The notes below the pieces were generated by a model. It had not been told where the DNA came from. It did no database searches and saw nothing but the letters and a program-made list of their open reading frames with translations. DNA of 59,994 nucleotides, taken from NCBI RefSeq assembly GCF_014138435.1, contig NZ_JACJIM010000013.1, positions 1 to 59,994 on the forward strand. The letters are read 5' to 3'. The stretch comes from Methylobacterium fujisawaense. Lineage in GTDB: Bacteria > Pseudomonadota > Alphaproteobacteria > Rhizobiales > Beijerinckiaceae. The translations under genes and the position numbers were made by a program. Position 1 is the first letter of the stretch; every line of letters starts with the position of its first letter. This document shows, piece by piece, positions 16,712 to 26,939 of the stretch.

Positions 16712-17671
16712 TCAGGCGGCCCCGGACGTCGACGCGAGGGCAGTCTTGGGCATCAGCATGTGCACGCCCTTGTTGCCGTCGACCGTCTGGGTGATCCGCA
16801 GGTTCCCGGCGAGCGAGCACAGCATGTAGGCCTGGTTGCGGGTTAGGCTGGTGCGTGCGCAGACGAGGCGCACCATCTCGCGCACGGCCTGGCGCATCGC
16901 CTCGTCGAGGCTCTCGTGCAGGCCGATCGACATCAGGTCGGTGGGCGTCTCGGCGAAGGGCCACGCGCCTGGGAGATCCTTGCGCACGGTGAGGCGGAAC
17001 GTGCCGGTCAGCCCGGTCTCCAGGGCGGTGATGCAGACCTCGCCGTCGCCCTGCACGCCGTGGCCGTCGCCCGCGTAGAATCCGCCGCCGGGGTTGAACA
17101 CCGGCAGGTAGAGGGTCGTGCCGACCTTCAATTCCTTGTTGTCCATGTTGCCGCCGAAGGCGCGGGGCACCGGGCTGCCGACCCGGCCCCAGGCGGGGGG
17201 CGGGGCGGTGCCCATGATGCCGAAGAACGGGTCGAGGGGCAGCTCCGTGCCCCAGGGCAGGCGGCAGAGGCCGCGGGCGGTGTCGATGTCGGCGTGGACG
17301 GTCTCGTACTCGGTGAACTCGTCCGGCAGGGTGCCGAGGAGCGGCAGGATCGCCACGAAGCCCCAGTCGAGGCGGAACTTCAGGTCGAGGATGTCGACCT
17401 GCAGCATGTCGCCGGGCTCGGCGCCCTCCACGTGGACGGGGCCGGTGACGAAGTGCGGGCCGGGGCCGCGTTCCAGGGTGTCGAGGGCGTGGAGCAGGTC
17501 GGCCGGCACCCGGGCGGGGTCGGGGTGGAGCGACTCGCGCCCGCCCGCCGGATGCGAGTGCAGGGTGACGGTGTCGCCCGATTTCACGGTCAGCACGGGC
17601 GGCAGCGCGGCGTCGAAATAGCCGAGCACCATGGTCTCGGGCGTCGCGGGGATCTCGTGATGGGTCGACAC
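16712..17671 (-). CDS. Acetamidase/formamidase family protein
   Basis: A 319-residue cytoplasmic amidase of the FmdA/AmdA family, which releases ammonia from formamide, acetamide or related short amides. Family landmarks are VKSGDTVTLHSHPAGG, FVTGPVHVEGAEPGDMLQVDILDL, FGGNMDNKEL and GGFYAGDGHGVQGDGEVC, the last holding likely metal or catalytic residues. It lies 20 bases downstream of the UrtE-like ATPase gene and is the last gene of the transporter operon. That placement suggests the transporter brings in short-chain amides (as in the FmdDEF systems) or urea and amides together. Length is slightly above the 300 or so of bacterial short forms; nothing is missing. Confidence 0.9.
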   Translation of the reverse strand: MSTHHEIPATPETMVLGYFDAALPPVLTVKSGDTVTLHSHPAGGRESLHPDPARVPADLLHALDTLERGPGPHFVTGPVHVEGAEPGDMLQVDILDLKFRLDWGFVAILPLLGTLPDEFTEYETVHADIDTARGLCRLPWGTELPLDPFFGIMGTAPPPAWGRVGSPVPRAFGGNMDNKELKVGTTLYLPVFNPGGGFYAGDGHGVQGDGEVCITALETGLTGTFRLTVRKDLPGAWPFAETPTDLMSIGLHESLDEAMRQAVREMVRLVCARTSLTRNQAYMLCSLAGNLRITQTVDGNKGVHMLMPKTALASTSGAA

Positions 17672-17691
17672 GGCGGCTCCTTCTACGGATG

Positions 17692-18407
<716 letters not shown>

Positions 18408-18411
<4 letters not shown>

Positions 18412-19118
18412 CGGCCGAGGAACACCTCGATCACCCGGGCATCGTGGCGGGCGCCTGCCATGCTGCCCTCGTAGAGGGTCCGGCCCTCGTGCAGCACCGT
18501 CACCCGGTCGGCGATGGCCTCGACGAAGCCCATGTCGTGCTCGATCACCAGGATCGCCCGGTCCGGCCTGCGCAGGCTCCGGATCAGCGCGGCGGTCTGG
18601 GCGGTCTCGGCGTCGGAGAGCCCGGCCACGGGCTCGTCGAGCAGGAGCAGCGCCGGCTCGGCGGCGAGCACCATGCCGATCTCCAGCCACTGCTTCTCGC
18701 CGTGGGCGAGGCGGCCGGCCGGCACCGCGGCGCGGGGTCCGAGGCCGATCTCGCCGAGGACGGAGGCGATGCGGGCGGGCCGCTCGCGGGCGGGGAGCGC
18801 GGGCCCGCAGCCGATCTCCAGGTTCTCGCGCACAGTGAGCGCGGGGAAGACGCTGGGCTTCTGGAACTTGCGCCGCACGCCGGCCTTCGCGATCTCGGCC
18901 TCGGAGCGCTTGGTCAGGTCGATCCGGTCGCCGAGCATCACGCGGCCGGAGACCGGCTTGGTGATCCCTGAGATCACGTCGAGCAGGGTGGTCTTGCCGG
19001 CGCCGTTCGGGCCGATCACGGCCCGCACCTCGCCGGGATCGACCGCGAGCGAGACGGCGTCGAGGGCCGTGAACCGGCCGAAGGCGACAGTGAGGGCCTC
19101 GACCACGAGGGCGGTCAT
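18408..19118 (-). CDS. urtD: Urea/short-chain amide ABC transporter ATPase, UrtD-like
   Basis: A 236-residue LivG-type ATPase, with Walker A GPNGAGKTT, RRKFQKPSVFPALTVREN (a UrtD-typical stretch), signature LAHGEKQWLEIGMVLA and Walker B LLLLDEPVAGLSDAE. The replacement of LSGGQ by LAHGEKQWLEI is normal in UrtD. The start at 19118 is the ATG overlapping the UrtC stop; an upstream ATG at 19229 lies inside urtC and is rejected. Confidence 0.92.
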
Positions 19119-20215
19119 CGGGCGCCCCGCAGCCAGGTCGGGCGCGGGCGCCAGCCCACGAGGTCGAGGAGGCCGTTCGGCAGGACCAGCACCACGACGA
19201 GCACCAGCCCCGACAGGATGAACGGCCACGCCTCCGGCATCGCGGCGCTCAGCCAGAACTTCAGGCCGTTGACCAGGATCGCGCCGATCACCGCCCCGCC
19301 GAGCCGGCCCAGCCCGCCGATCGCCACCCAGACGGCGATCTCGATGGACAGGTCCGGCGCCAGCACCCGCGGGTTAATGATGCCGACCTGCGGCACGTAC
19401 AGGATGCCGGCGAGCGCCGCGATCATGGCCGAGAGGCACCAGATCCCGAGCTTGAGCCGGGTGGTGCTGTAGCCCAGCGTGCGCAGGCGGGTCTCGTCGT
19501 CGCGGCAGGCGAGCATCCGCCGCCCGATCGCGCTGCCGACGAGGAGCCGCGCGCCGGCCAGCACCGCCGCCAGCGTCAGGAGGGCGGCGACGGCGAGCCC
19601 CGTGACGACGCCGGGGGAGCCCATCGGCCAGCCAAACAGCAGCGGAAAGCCGGTCATGCCGTTGTTGCCGCCGAGCCCGGTATCGTTGCGGTACATCAGC
19701 AGCATGGCGACGTAGACGAGCGCCTGGCTGATGATCGAGAAGTAGACGCCGTTCACCCGCGAGCGGAACGAGGCGAGCCCGAACACGAAGGCGACGAGGC
19801 CGGCGAGCGCCAGGGCGAGGACGAAGGCGTAGGCCGCGTTGTCGAGGCCGGCCCAGTAGGCCGGCAGGCTCTTCCAGCCCATGAACTGCACGAAATCCGG
19901 CAGCACGCCGGTCACGGCCACGCCGTGGGCCAGCAGGTGCATGGCGCAGACATAGCCGCCGATGGCGAAGAACAGCCCGTGCCCCAGGCTGAGGATCCCG
20001 AGATAGCCCCAGACCAGATCCAGCGACACGGCGAGGATCGCGAAGGCGGCGAGCTGACCCACCGCGTTGACGAGATACGGGGCGGGCGGTGCCACGAGGA
20101 GCCCGACCGCGGCCGCGAGGCAGAGCCCGACGAGGCCGGCGACCAGGGGATCGCGCACGGCGCGGCGTCCCGGTCCGGCGGGGGCGGCGAGGGCGGTCTG
20201 CACGGCGCCGCTCAT
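19115..20215 (-). CDS. urtC: Urea/short-chain amide ABC transporter permease, UrtC-like
   Basis: A 366-residue LivM-type inner-membrane permease. Features typical of UrtC are SLDLVWGYLGILSLGHGLFFAIGGYVCAMHL, NNGMTGFPLLFGW and GYSTTRLKLGIWCLSAMIAALAGILYVPQVGIINP. About ten hydrophobic segments are visible. The ATG overlaps the UrtB stop as ATGA. No oddities. Confidence 0.93.
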   Translation of the reverse strand: MSGAVQTALAAPAGPGRRAVRDPLVAGLVGLCLAAAVGLLVAPPAPYLVNAVGQLAAFAILAVSLDLVWGYLGILSLGHGLFFAIGGYVCAMHLLAHGVAVTGVLPDFVQFMGWKSLPAYWAGLDNAAYAFVLALALAGLVAFVFGLASFRSRVNGVYFSIISQALVYVAMLLMYRNDTGLGGNNGMTGFPLLFGWPMGSPGVVTGLAVAALLTLAAVLAGARLLVGSAIGRRMLACRDDETRLRTLGYSTTRLKLGIWCLSAMIAALAGILYVPQVGIINPRVLAPDLSIEIAVWVAIGGLGRLGGAVIGAILVNGLKFWLSAAMPEAWPFILSGLVLVVVLVLPNGLLDLVGWRPRPTWLRGAR

Positions 20216-21831
20216 CGCCGCCGCCGCACGGCGAACAGCCCCTCGGGCCGGCGCTGCAGGAACAGGATGATGCCGACGAGCACGATCACCTTGGCGGCGA
20301 CCGCGCCGGAGATCGGCTCGATCAGCACGTTGGCGCCGCCGACGCCGACGGCCGCCACCAGGGTCCCGACGAGGCTGCCGACGCCGCCCAGCACCACGAC
20401 CATGAAGCTGTCGACGATGAAGCCCGAGCCCATGCCGGGATTGACGCTGTAGATCGGGCAGAGCGCCACCCCGGCAAGGCCCGCGAGCCCCGAGCCCAGC
20501 CCGAAGGCGAGCCGGTCGACCCGGCGGGTCGGCAGGCCGAGGCAGGCGGCCATGTCGCGGTTCTGGGTCACGGCGCGGATGTCGAGGCCCAGCGGCGTGC
20601 GGCGCAGGATCAGGAGCGTCAGGACGAGGGTCGCCGCCGCGAAGCCGATGGCGAACAGCCGGTTCCAGGTCATCACGAAGTCGGCGTAAAGGGGAACGCC
20701 GCCGCTGACATAGGCCGGCATGACGAATTGCAGGTTCTGGGTGCCGACCGTCACGCGGACGAGGTTCACCAGGAACAGGCTCACCGCCCAGGTGGCCAGC
20801 AGGCTCATGAGCGGCCGCCGGTAGAGGTGGCGCAGGATCAGCGCCTCGACCCCGATGCCCACCAGGGCGACCGCCCCGAAGGCGACCGGGATGGCGGCGA
20901 GCAGGTAGAGGTCGAGCAGGCCGGGGGCGAGGCGGCGGAAGGCCTCCTGCACGCCGTAGGTGGCGTAGGCGCCGAGCATGATGAACTCGCCCTGGGCGAG
21001 GTTGATCACGCCCATCAGCCCGAAGATGATCGCGAGCCCGGCCGCCGCCATGAACAGGATGCTGGCGAAGCTCAGGCCGTTGTAGACGACCGCGAGCCCG
21101 TCGCCGATCGCCACCGCGCGGGTGACCTTGGCGAGCCCCGCATCCAGCGCCGCCCGGAAGGCCGGGTCGGAGGCGTAGGCCGGATCGCTCTTGAGCGCCG
21201 CGAGGCGCGCCTCAGCGGCCCCGGACGGGCTCGCGGCCACGGCGGCGATCGCCGCCCGGCGCCGGGCCGGATCGGGCGACGACAGGGCGGCCGCCTGGGC
21301 GAGGCCGGCGATGGTCGCCTTCAGCGTGGCATCGGTCTCCGCGTCCCGCGCCCGGTCGAGCACGGAAGCCGGAACGGTGGCGATGCGCCGCTCGAGCACC
21401 GCCAGCCCGGCGCTGCGGGCGGCCGGATCCGGGCCGGTCAACAGAGCGACGGTGCCGCGCGCGGTCTCGACGGCGGCCCGCTGGCGTAGGCCGAGGACCG
21501 GCGCGCGCGCCTCGGCGGCCGGACGCGGCGCGCCGCTGACCGCATCGCGCCCGTCGGATGCGCCCGGGCGGTCGAGCAGGAGTGCGCCCTCCGCCGGGCA
21601 GGCGAGACGGCGCTCGGCCAGCGCGCCGAGGAGCCCGCCGGCATAGGCGAGGTCGTCGGCCGCCAGATCGCCGCCGGCTTGCACGAGACCCTCGGCCGCG
21701 CGGACCTGCGCGGCGCCGTCCCCGCACAGACCCGCCGCGAAGGCCGCCCGGTCGATTGGCGCGGCGGAGGCCGGAAACGTCAGCAGCGCCAGACAGCAGA
21801 GGGCCAGGAGCGCGCGGAGCCGATCAGCCAT
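20212..21831 (-). CDS. urtB: Urea/short-chain amide ABC transporter permease, UrtB-like, with periplasmic N-terminal extension
   Basis: A 539-residue permease. The C-terminal 300 residues are the LivH-type channel (SFASILFMAAAGLAIIFGLMGVINLAQGEFIMLGAYATY, then QNRDMAACLGLPTRRVDRLAFGLGSGLAGLAG). The first 230 form the UrtB-specific extension: a signal-like helix (LLALCCLALLTFPASAAPID) followed by an alanine-rich, helical, repeat-like domain expected in the periplasm. Length and layout match UrtB rather than amino-acid LivH (about 300). Its ATG lies 8 bases inside the 3' end of urtA. The short-chain amide FmdE permeases have a similar form, so substrate remains urea or amide. Confidence 0.92.
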   Translation of the reverse strand: MADRLRALLALCCLALLTFPASAAPIDRAAFAAGLCGDGAAQVRAAEGLVQAGGDLAADDLAYAGGLLGALAERRLACPAEGALLLDRPGASDGRDAVSGAPRPAAEARAPVLGLRQRAAVETARGTVALLTGPDPAARSAGLAVLERRIATVPASVLDRARDAETDATLKATIAGLAQAAALSSPDPARRRAAIAAVAASPSGAAEARLAALKSDPAYASDPAFRAALDAGLAKVTRAVAIGDGLAVVYNGLSFASILFMAAAGLAIIFGLMGVINLAQGEFIMLGAYATYGVQEAFRRLAPGLLDLYLLAAIPVAFGAVALVGIGVEALILRHLYRRPLMSLLATWAVSLFLVNLVRVTVGTQNLQFVMPAYVSGGVPLYADFVMTWNRLFAIGFAAATLVLTLLILRRTPLGLDIRAVTQNRDMAACLGLPTRRVDRLAFGLGSGLAGLAGVALCPIYSVNPGMGSGFIVDSFMVVVLGGVGSLVGTLVAAVGVGGANVLIEPISGAVAAKVIVLVGIILFLQRRPEGLFAVRRRR

Positions 21832-23065
21832 AGGGGCTGAACGGGACCGGCTTGGGGGCGTCCGGGGATTGCCAGAGGACGTCGAAGCCGCGCTTCTCGT
21901 TGACCGAGCCGATGAACACGCCGCGGGAGACGTAGTTGTTCTCCCCCGTCATGGTCAGCGTGTAGCCCGACGGGTCGTCGAAGCTGAGCCCCGCGAAGGC
22001 CTTGCGCACCTCAGGCACCGCGAAGGAGCCGGCCTTGGCGGCGGCGAGCGCCCAGAGGTTGACGCTGTCATAGGCCGAGACCATCGGGTCGATCACCGTG
22101 TCGGCGCTGAACGGGACGTTCTTGGCCTTCACGTAGGCGGCCCAGTCGGCGAGGAACTTTTGGTTGCGCTCGCCCTTGGCTGCCTGAAGATAGGCCCAGC
22201 AGTTCAGGTGGCTGACGAGCTTGGCGGTATCGAGCCCCTCAAGGTCCGCCTCCACCATGTCGAGGCCGAGAATCGGCACGTCGGTGGCGCTGATGCCCTG
22301 GTTGGCGAATTCGCGCAGGAAGTCGGGGATCGAGGAGCCGACCACGGTGAGCACCACGATCGCTTGGCCGCCGGGCTGGCTGGCGAAGCTGCGGACCTGA
22401 TTCACCAGCGTCTGGAAGTTCGAGAAGCCGAACGGCACGTATTCCTCGCGCCACGCGCTCTCGGGAATACCCTTGCTCTTCCAGTAGCCCTTGAGCTGCT
22501 TGTTGATCGTGCGCGGCCAGACGTAGTCCGAGCCGATCATGAAGAACCGCTTCGCCCCGACCCCGTCCGGGCCCATCAGGTAGTCGACCGCCGGCAGCAC
22601 GGAACTGGCGGGCGGCGAGTTCACGTAGACGACGTTCTTGGAATTCTCGTCGCCCTCGAAGTGGAGCGGGTAGAACAGCAGCCCGTCATTCTGCTCGACC
22701 ACCGGCAGCACCGACTTGCGCGACACGGAGGTCCAGCAGCCGAACAGGGCCGCGACTTTCTCCTGCTGGAGCATCTGCCGGCCGACCTGGGCGTAGAGCG
22801 GCCAGTCGGAGGCGGGATCGGAGGTCAGCACTTCGATCTGGCGGCCGTTGACGCCGCCGCGCCCGTTGATCGCGTCGGCGGCCATGCGGACCACGTGGTT
22901 CAGCCGGCCCTCGAGATTGGCCATCGTGCCCGACGACGAGAACAGGCAGCCGAGCTTGACGGTGTCGGCGGCGAAGGCCGGCCGGATGAGGGCCGGGGCC
23001 GCGAGCAGCGCCGCCGTGCCCGAGATGCCTGTGCCCAAGACGCCGCGTCGCGTGAGATGCGTCAT
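21824..23065 (-). CDS. urtA: Urea/short-chain amide ABC transporter substrate-binding protein, UrtA-like
   Basis: A 413-residue periplasmic binding protein (Peripla_BP_5/6 fold). It begins with a Tat-type signal (THLTRRGVLGTGISGTAALLAAPALIRPAFA). Family hallmarks: KLGCLFSSSGTMANLEG, VAALFGCWTSVSRKSVLPVVEQNDGLLFYPLHFEG and MIGSDYVWPRTINKQLK, which are shared by UrtA and amide-binding FmdD/AmiC. The start at 23065 puts the signal at the N-terminus; upstream codons to 23131 look untranslated. It opens the operon urtABCDE plus acetamidase. Compounds bound could be urea, formamide or acetamide; the nearby FmdA favours an amide. Confidence 0.92.
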   Translation of the reverse strand: MTHLTRRGVLGTGISGTAALLAAPALIRPAFAADTVKLGCLFSSSGTMANLEGRLNHVVRMAADAINGRGGVNGRQIEVLTSDPASDWPLYAQVGRQMLQQEKVAALFGCWTSVSRKSVLPVVEQNDGLLFYPLHFEGDENSKNVVYVNSPPASSVLPAVDYLMGPDGVGAKRFFMIGSDYVWPRTINKQLKGYWKSKGIPESAWREEYVPFGFSNFQTLVNQVRSFASQPGGQAIVVLTVVGSSIPDFLREFANQGISATDVPILGLDMVEADLEGLDTAKLVSHLNCWAYLQAAKGERNQKFLADWAAYVKAKNVPFSADTVIDPMVSAYDSVNLWALAAAKAGSFAVPEVRKAFAGLSFDDPSGYTLTMTGENNYVSRGVFIGSVNEKRGFDVLWQSPDAPKPVPFSPYG

Positions 23066-23481
23066 CGACCCCGAAGCTCCCTGGATGGACCGCCCGATTG
23101 TCGGCCGGGGGCCGGGAGACGGGAAGGTCAAAGAGGCTGCAGGTCGGCATGGGCCTTGCGCATATTGGCAGCATTTGTGCGCGCTGCGGGCGGTCCTGTG
23201 CCGAGAACGTCAAAATTCTCGTATCGGGTGCCGAACTGGTGTCGCCCGTAACGCGTCGACGGGATGCCTGCATCCAGCGACCGCATCAGTCGGAAGCCGT
23301 GTCCGACCGGGCGCGGACGGCCGCGCCGGTCGGGGCGCCCTCGCCGGACGCGGCGCGGACCGGCGAGCGTGCCGGCGAAGCCGTGGGCTGCCGGGTGGCC
23401 GGATCTCCGCGACGCCGGCACGAAAGTGGCAGGATGGCGCCGTCGCGGTCCGCCCCGGGCCCGCGCAACGGGAGCGGCGGG
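23066..23481. other. Divergent intergenic region between UrtA operon and carbamoylase
   Basis: About 415 bases carry promoters for both directions. A TGGCA-N7-TGC sequence at 23166-23180 has the spacing of a sigma-54 -24/-12 element pointing right, but the second half deviates and it lies 300 bases from the carbamoylase start, so I do not call it. A GGAG lies 10 bases before the ATG at 23482. No gene is supported here; the long frames crossing it are shadows. Confidence 0.4.
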
Positions 23482-24768
23482 ATGGACACGGTATCGGCGA
23501 TCGGCACGGCGGTCCGCGCGCAGCGCGGCCGGGTGGCGGCTTTGTTCGACGACCTCGCCCGGTGCGGCCGGACCGATCCCGGGTTCACGCGGGCCTCCTA
23601 CAGTCCGGAGGAGAGTGCGGCGCACGCGGTGGTGATGCGCTGCGCCGCCGCTCTCGGCCTCGCGATCGGGCGGGATGCGGCCGCCAACACCACCCTGACG
23701 CTGCCGGGGCGGGACCGGAGCCTGCCGCCGATCCTGATCGGCTCCCACCTCGACACCGTGGCCCACGGCGGCAATTTCGACGGCGCCGCCGGGGTGGTGG
23801 CCGGTCTCGCCGCCGTCGCGGCGCTCCGCGAGCTGGGGCTGACCCCGGCGCGCGACATCACCGTCATGGGCATCCGCGCCGAGGAGAGCGTCTGGTTCCA
23901 GGTCTCCTACATCGGCAGCCGGGCGGCCCTCGGAACCCTGCCGGACGGGGCGCTCGACGCCGCCCGGATCGACAGCGGCCTCAGCCTCGCCGCGCACATC
24001 GCCCGGGAGGGCGGCGACCCGGAGGTGCTGCGCAGCGGCCCGCCCGCCCTCGACGCCGCCGCGATCCACGCCTTCCTGGAGGTGCATATCGAGCAGGCGC
24101 CGAGCCTGGAGGAGGCCGGGATCCCGGTGGGCCTCTGCACCGGGATCCCAGGCAACGTCCGCTACCCCGACGTCCGGATCGTCGGGCGCTACGACCATGT
24201 CGGCACACCCCGCCGCTTCCGCCGCGACGCCGCGCTGGCCGGTGCGGACATCGCCCTGGCCCTCGACCGGGTCTGGGCGGAGCGCGAGGCCGCCGGCTGC
24301 CCGATGGCCGTCACCTTCGGCCGGTTCCACACCGATGCCGCGGCCCACGGCCTGACCACCGTCCCCGGCGAGTTCCGGTTCAGCCTCGACATGCGGGCCT
24401 ACGCGGCCGAGGTGCTGTCGGCCTTGGAGGCCGCATTCCTGGCCGCCGTGACGGACGTGTCGGAGCGCCGCGGTGTCACGGTGGCCCTCGGGCCCCGCGC
24501 CGAGGCGGGCGTCGGCGCGGTCTCGCCCCGGATCCGCGACGGCCTCGCGGCGGCCGCGGACGCGCTCGGCATCGCCACACGGCCCCTCGGCAGCCCCGCC
24601 TCCCACGACGCCGCCGCCTTCGCCAAGGCCGGCGTGCCGATGGCCATGCTGTTCGTGCGCAACGCCAACGGCAGCCACAACCCCGACGAGGCCATGGCGA
24701 TCGACGACCTTCTCGACGCCGTCGCGATCCTCACCACCTGGCTGGCGGCGGAAACCTGCGACGGCTGA
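23482..24768 (+). CDS. M20-family amidase: N-carbamoyl-L-amino acid hydrolase/allantoate amidohydrolase-like
   Basis: A 428-residue cytoplasmic di-metal amidohydrolase. Metal ligands are visible at His89 (GSHLDT), Asp100 (GGNFDG), Glu134/135 (IRAEESVWF), a His in FLEVHIEQ and one in GSPASHDAAAF. GNVRYPDVRIVGRYDHVGT is the M20 dimer-domain signature. The family includes L-carbamoylase, beta-ureidopropionase and allantoate amidohydrolase (AllC/HpxK), all of which remove a carbamoyl group from a linear ureide. It faces the cyclic-amidohydrolase and racemase genes (convergent) and is divergent from the urea/amide transporter. That set is what a hydantoin- or allantoin-type pathway needs, but the exact substrate cannot be read from sequence. 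Confidence 0.9.
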   Translation: MDTVSAIGTAVRAQRGRVAALFDDLARCGRTDPGFTRASYSPEESAAHAVVMRCAAALGLAIGRDAAANTTLTLPGRDRSLPPILIGSHLDTVAHGGNFDGAAGVVAGLAAVAALRELGLTPARDITVMGIRAEESVWFQVSYIGSRAALGTLPDGALDAARIDSGLSLAAHIAREGGDPEVLRSGPPALDAAAIHAFLEVHIEQAPSLEEAGIPVGLCTGIPGNVRYPDVRIVGRYDHVGTPRRFRRDAALAGADIALALDRVWAEREAAGCPMAVTFGRFHTDAAAHGLTTVPGEFRFSLDMRAYAAEVLSALEAAFLAAVTDVSERRGVTVALGPRAEAGVGAVSPRIRDGLAAAADALGIATRPLGSPASHDAAAFAKAGVPMAMLFVRNANGSHNPDEAMAIDDLLDAVAILTTWLAAETCDG

Positions 24769-24780
24769 GGGCGGGCCTCA

Positions 24781-26100
24781 TCATGCGGCGAAGCGCGCGA
24801 GGCCGCCGACGGGCGTGCCGAGCACCGCGTCGTCGCGCATCACGAGGTGGCCGCGCACGAGCGTGGCGACGGGCCAACCGGTGACCTCGGTGCCGGCAAA
24901 GGGCGTCCAGCCGCAGGGCGAGACGATCCAGGATTCCTCGATCCTGCGGCGCGCCTTCAGGTCCACGAGGGTGAAGTCGGCGTCGTAGCCGGCGGCGATC
25001 CGACCCTTGCCGCGGAGCCCGTAGACGCGGGCCGGGCCGGCCGCCATCAGGTCGACCAAGCGCGCCAGCGACAGGCGCCCGGCCGCGACGTGGTCGAGCA
25101 TGATCGGCACCAGGGTCTGGACCCCGGTGAGGCCGGCCGGGCAATCCGGCCAGGGCCGCTCCTTGGCGGCCCGCGCATGGGGCGCGTGATCGCTGCCGAT
25201 CGTGTCGACGGTCCCGTCGCGCACGGCCGCCCAGGCGGCCGCCCGGTGGCGCTCGTCGCGGATCGGCGGGTTCATGACGCCGAAGCCACCGAGGGTGTCG
25301 TAGCAGTCCGGGGCCACCTGCGTGAGGTGATTGACCAGCACCTCCACGGTGGCGACGTCGCGGAAATCGCGCAGGTAGGCGAGTTCCTCGGCGGTGGAGA
25401 CGTGCAGGATATGGGTCGCCCGGCCGGTCTTCCGCGCCAGCGCCATGAGGCGGCGCGTGCCCAGGAAGGCGCATTCCGGGTCGCGCCATTCCATGTGGGT
25501 CCGGTACGGCTGGCCCCGGCTGAACAGCGGCTTGCGGGCCTGGAGCCGGTCCTCGTCCTCGCTGTGGAAGGCCATGCGCCGGTGGCCGGCGCGCATGGCG
25601 CGTTCGAGATGCGCGTCGTCCTCGATCATCAGCGCCGCCGTGGAGCTGCCGGCGAAGACCTTGACGGCGCAGACGCCCGGCGCGCGCTCCAGCGCGGCGA
25701 GCGCGTCGATATTGGCCTTCGTGCCGGCCACGTAGAGGCCGATGTCGCACCAGCTCCGGCCCGCAACGTAGTCGCGCTTCCACGCGAGGCGCTCGGTATC
25801 GGCAATCGGCGGGACGGTGTTGGGCATGTCGAACAGGGTGGCGATCCCGCCCAGCACCGCGGCCCGCGTGCCGGTCTCGATCGTCTCCACCGCCGGGTCG
25901 CCGGGGTCGCGCAGGTGGACGTGGCTGTCGATCAGGCCGGGCAGGACGTGCAGGCCCGCGGCGTCGATCACCGCCTCCGCGGTCGCGCCGGCCGGGGTCG
26001 CGAGGGCCGCGATGCGCCCGTCGCGGATGCCGAGATCGATCGCCTCGGTGCCCCAGGGCGTCACGCAGGTGCCGCCGCGGATCAGCAGGTCGTAGTGCAT
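24781..26100 (-). CDS. Cyclic amidohydrolase, dihydroorotase/allantoinase/hydantoinase-like
   Basis: A 439-residue metal-dependent amidohydrolase that opens cyclic amide rings. Visible ligands: His60 and His62 (DSHVHLRDPG), Lys147 (AVKVFAGSS; the carboxylated lysine), His179 (AFHSE), a His in ILHVST and Asp in GSDHAPH. HLRDPG and the length fit class I dihydroorotases and the related allantoinase AllB. Nothing else of pyrimidine synthesis is close; the neighbours are a racemase (13 bases upstream on the same strand) and a carbamoylase, the classic hydantoinase trio. I therefore favour a catabolic ring-opening role, with dihydroorotase as alternative. No truncation. Confidence 0.88.
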   Translation of the reverse strand: MHYDLLIRGGTCVTPWGTEAIDLGIRDGRIAALATPAGATAEAVIDAAGLHVLPGLIDSHVHLRDPGDPAVETIETGTRAAVLGGIATLFDMPNTVPPIADTERLAWKRDYVAGRSWCDIGLYVAGTKANIDALAALERAPGVCAVKVFAGSSTAALMIEDDAHLERAMRAGHRRMAFHSEDEDRLQARKPLFSRGQPYRTHMEWRDPECAFLGTRRLMALARKTGRATHILHVSTAEELAYLRDFRDVATVEVLVNHLTQVAPDCYDTLGGFGVMNPPIRDERHRAAAWAAVRDGTVDTIGSDHAPHARAAKERPWPDCPAGLTGVQTLVPIMLDHVAAGRLSLARLVDLMAAGPARVYGLRGKGRIAAGYDADFTLVDLKARRRIEESWIVSPCGWTPFAGTEVTGWPVATLVRGHLVMRDDAVLGTPVGGLARFAA

Positions 26101-26113
26101 CGCCGGTGTCTCC

Positions 26114-26794
26114 CTACAGGTCCGCCCGGAGCAGGACCGCCCCGAGGGCCGCCGCCACCGCCTGCTGGCAGGGCTCGACGACCGGACACCCGACCGCCCG
26201 CTCGACGGCGGCCCGGTGCAGCGCCATGCCGGCGCAGCCGAGCACGATGACGTCGGCGCCGTCGCGCGCGACCAGGGTCCGGGCCGCCGCGATCAGGCGG
26301 TCGCGGATCGCCTCCCCCGCCGTCTCGTCGGCCCGGGCCTCCACGGGCCGGCTGCCGGCATAGCGTTCGCCGAGGCCCATCTGGCGGACCATCCGGCGCT
26401 GGCGCCGTACGCTGCCCTCCGAGAGGGCGACGATGCCGAAGCGCTCGCCGAGGGTGAGCGACCGGAGGAGGCCCCACTCGGCGATCCCCATCACGGGCCT
26501 GCCGCCGGCGACCTCGCGGGCCGTATGCAGGCCGGGGTCGCTGAAGCAGGCGATGACGAAGGCGTCCGCCGGATCCTCCGCGATGCGCCGGGCCAGCGGC
26601 ATCACCACGGAATCCGCGTCCTGCTGGGTCGCGATGCCCGCCGGCCCCTCGGGCAGATCCGTCACCGCGATGACGGGGCCGCCGGCCAGGCGCAGCGGCG
26701 TCAGCGCCGCGTCGATGGCGGCCGTCACCGCCCGGGAGGCGTTCGGGTTGATGACCAGGATGCGCGCGGGTCCGGTGGTGCCGCGATGATGCAT
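26114..26794 (-). CDS. Asp/Glu-type racemase, hydantoin/allantoin racemase-like
   Basis: A 226-residue cofactor-independent racemase of the Asp/Glu/hydantoin family. The two catalytic cysteines are Cys83 (VIACFSDPG) and Cys187 (VLGCAGMA), and the N-terminal ILVINPNAS is the mark of the hydantoin/allantoin racemase subgroup. The ATG at 26794 has AGGAGG just upstream; the longer frame to 26977 lacks this. It sits directly before the cyclic-amidohydrolase gene on the same strand with a 13-base gap, so the two are co-expressed. Role inferred: converts the non-preferred enantiomer of a cyclic ureide before ring opening. Confidence 0.9.
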   Translation of the reverse strand: MHHRGTTGPARILVINPNASRAVTAAIDAALTPLRLAGGPVIAVTDLPEGPAGIATQQDADSVVMPLARRIAEDPADAFVIACFSDPGLHTAREVAGGRPVMGIAEWGLLRSLTLGERFGIVALSEGSVRRQRRMVRQMGLGERYAGSRPVEARADETAGEAIRDRLIAAARTLVARDGADVIVLGCAGMALHRAAVERAVGCPVVEPCQQAVAAALGAVLLRADL

Positions 26795-26939
26795 GCCGCC
26801 TCCTGCGGAACCGACGCGCGGGCCTGCCGCTGACGACAGTGGCCCGCGCGATGCGAAACTCGGGCCGCGCTGCGCCGCAATACCGGCCCGATCAGGCACC
26901 GATCTTGCCCGCCTCGTCGGCGCCAGAGAGAGGGTATCG

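Noticed and set aside
23166..23180. Sigma-54 -24/-12-like TGGCA-N7-TGC element
   Set aside because: The -12 part deviates (GTGC for TTGC) and the distance to the next start is about 300 bases; too weak without other evidence.
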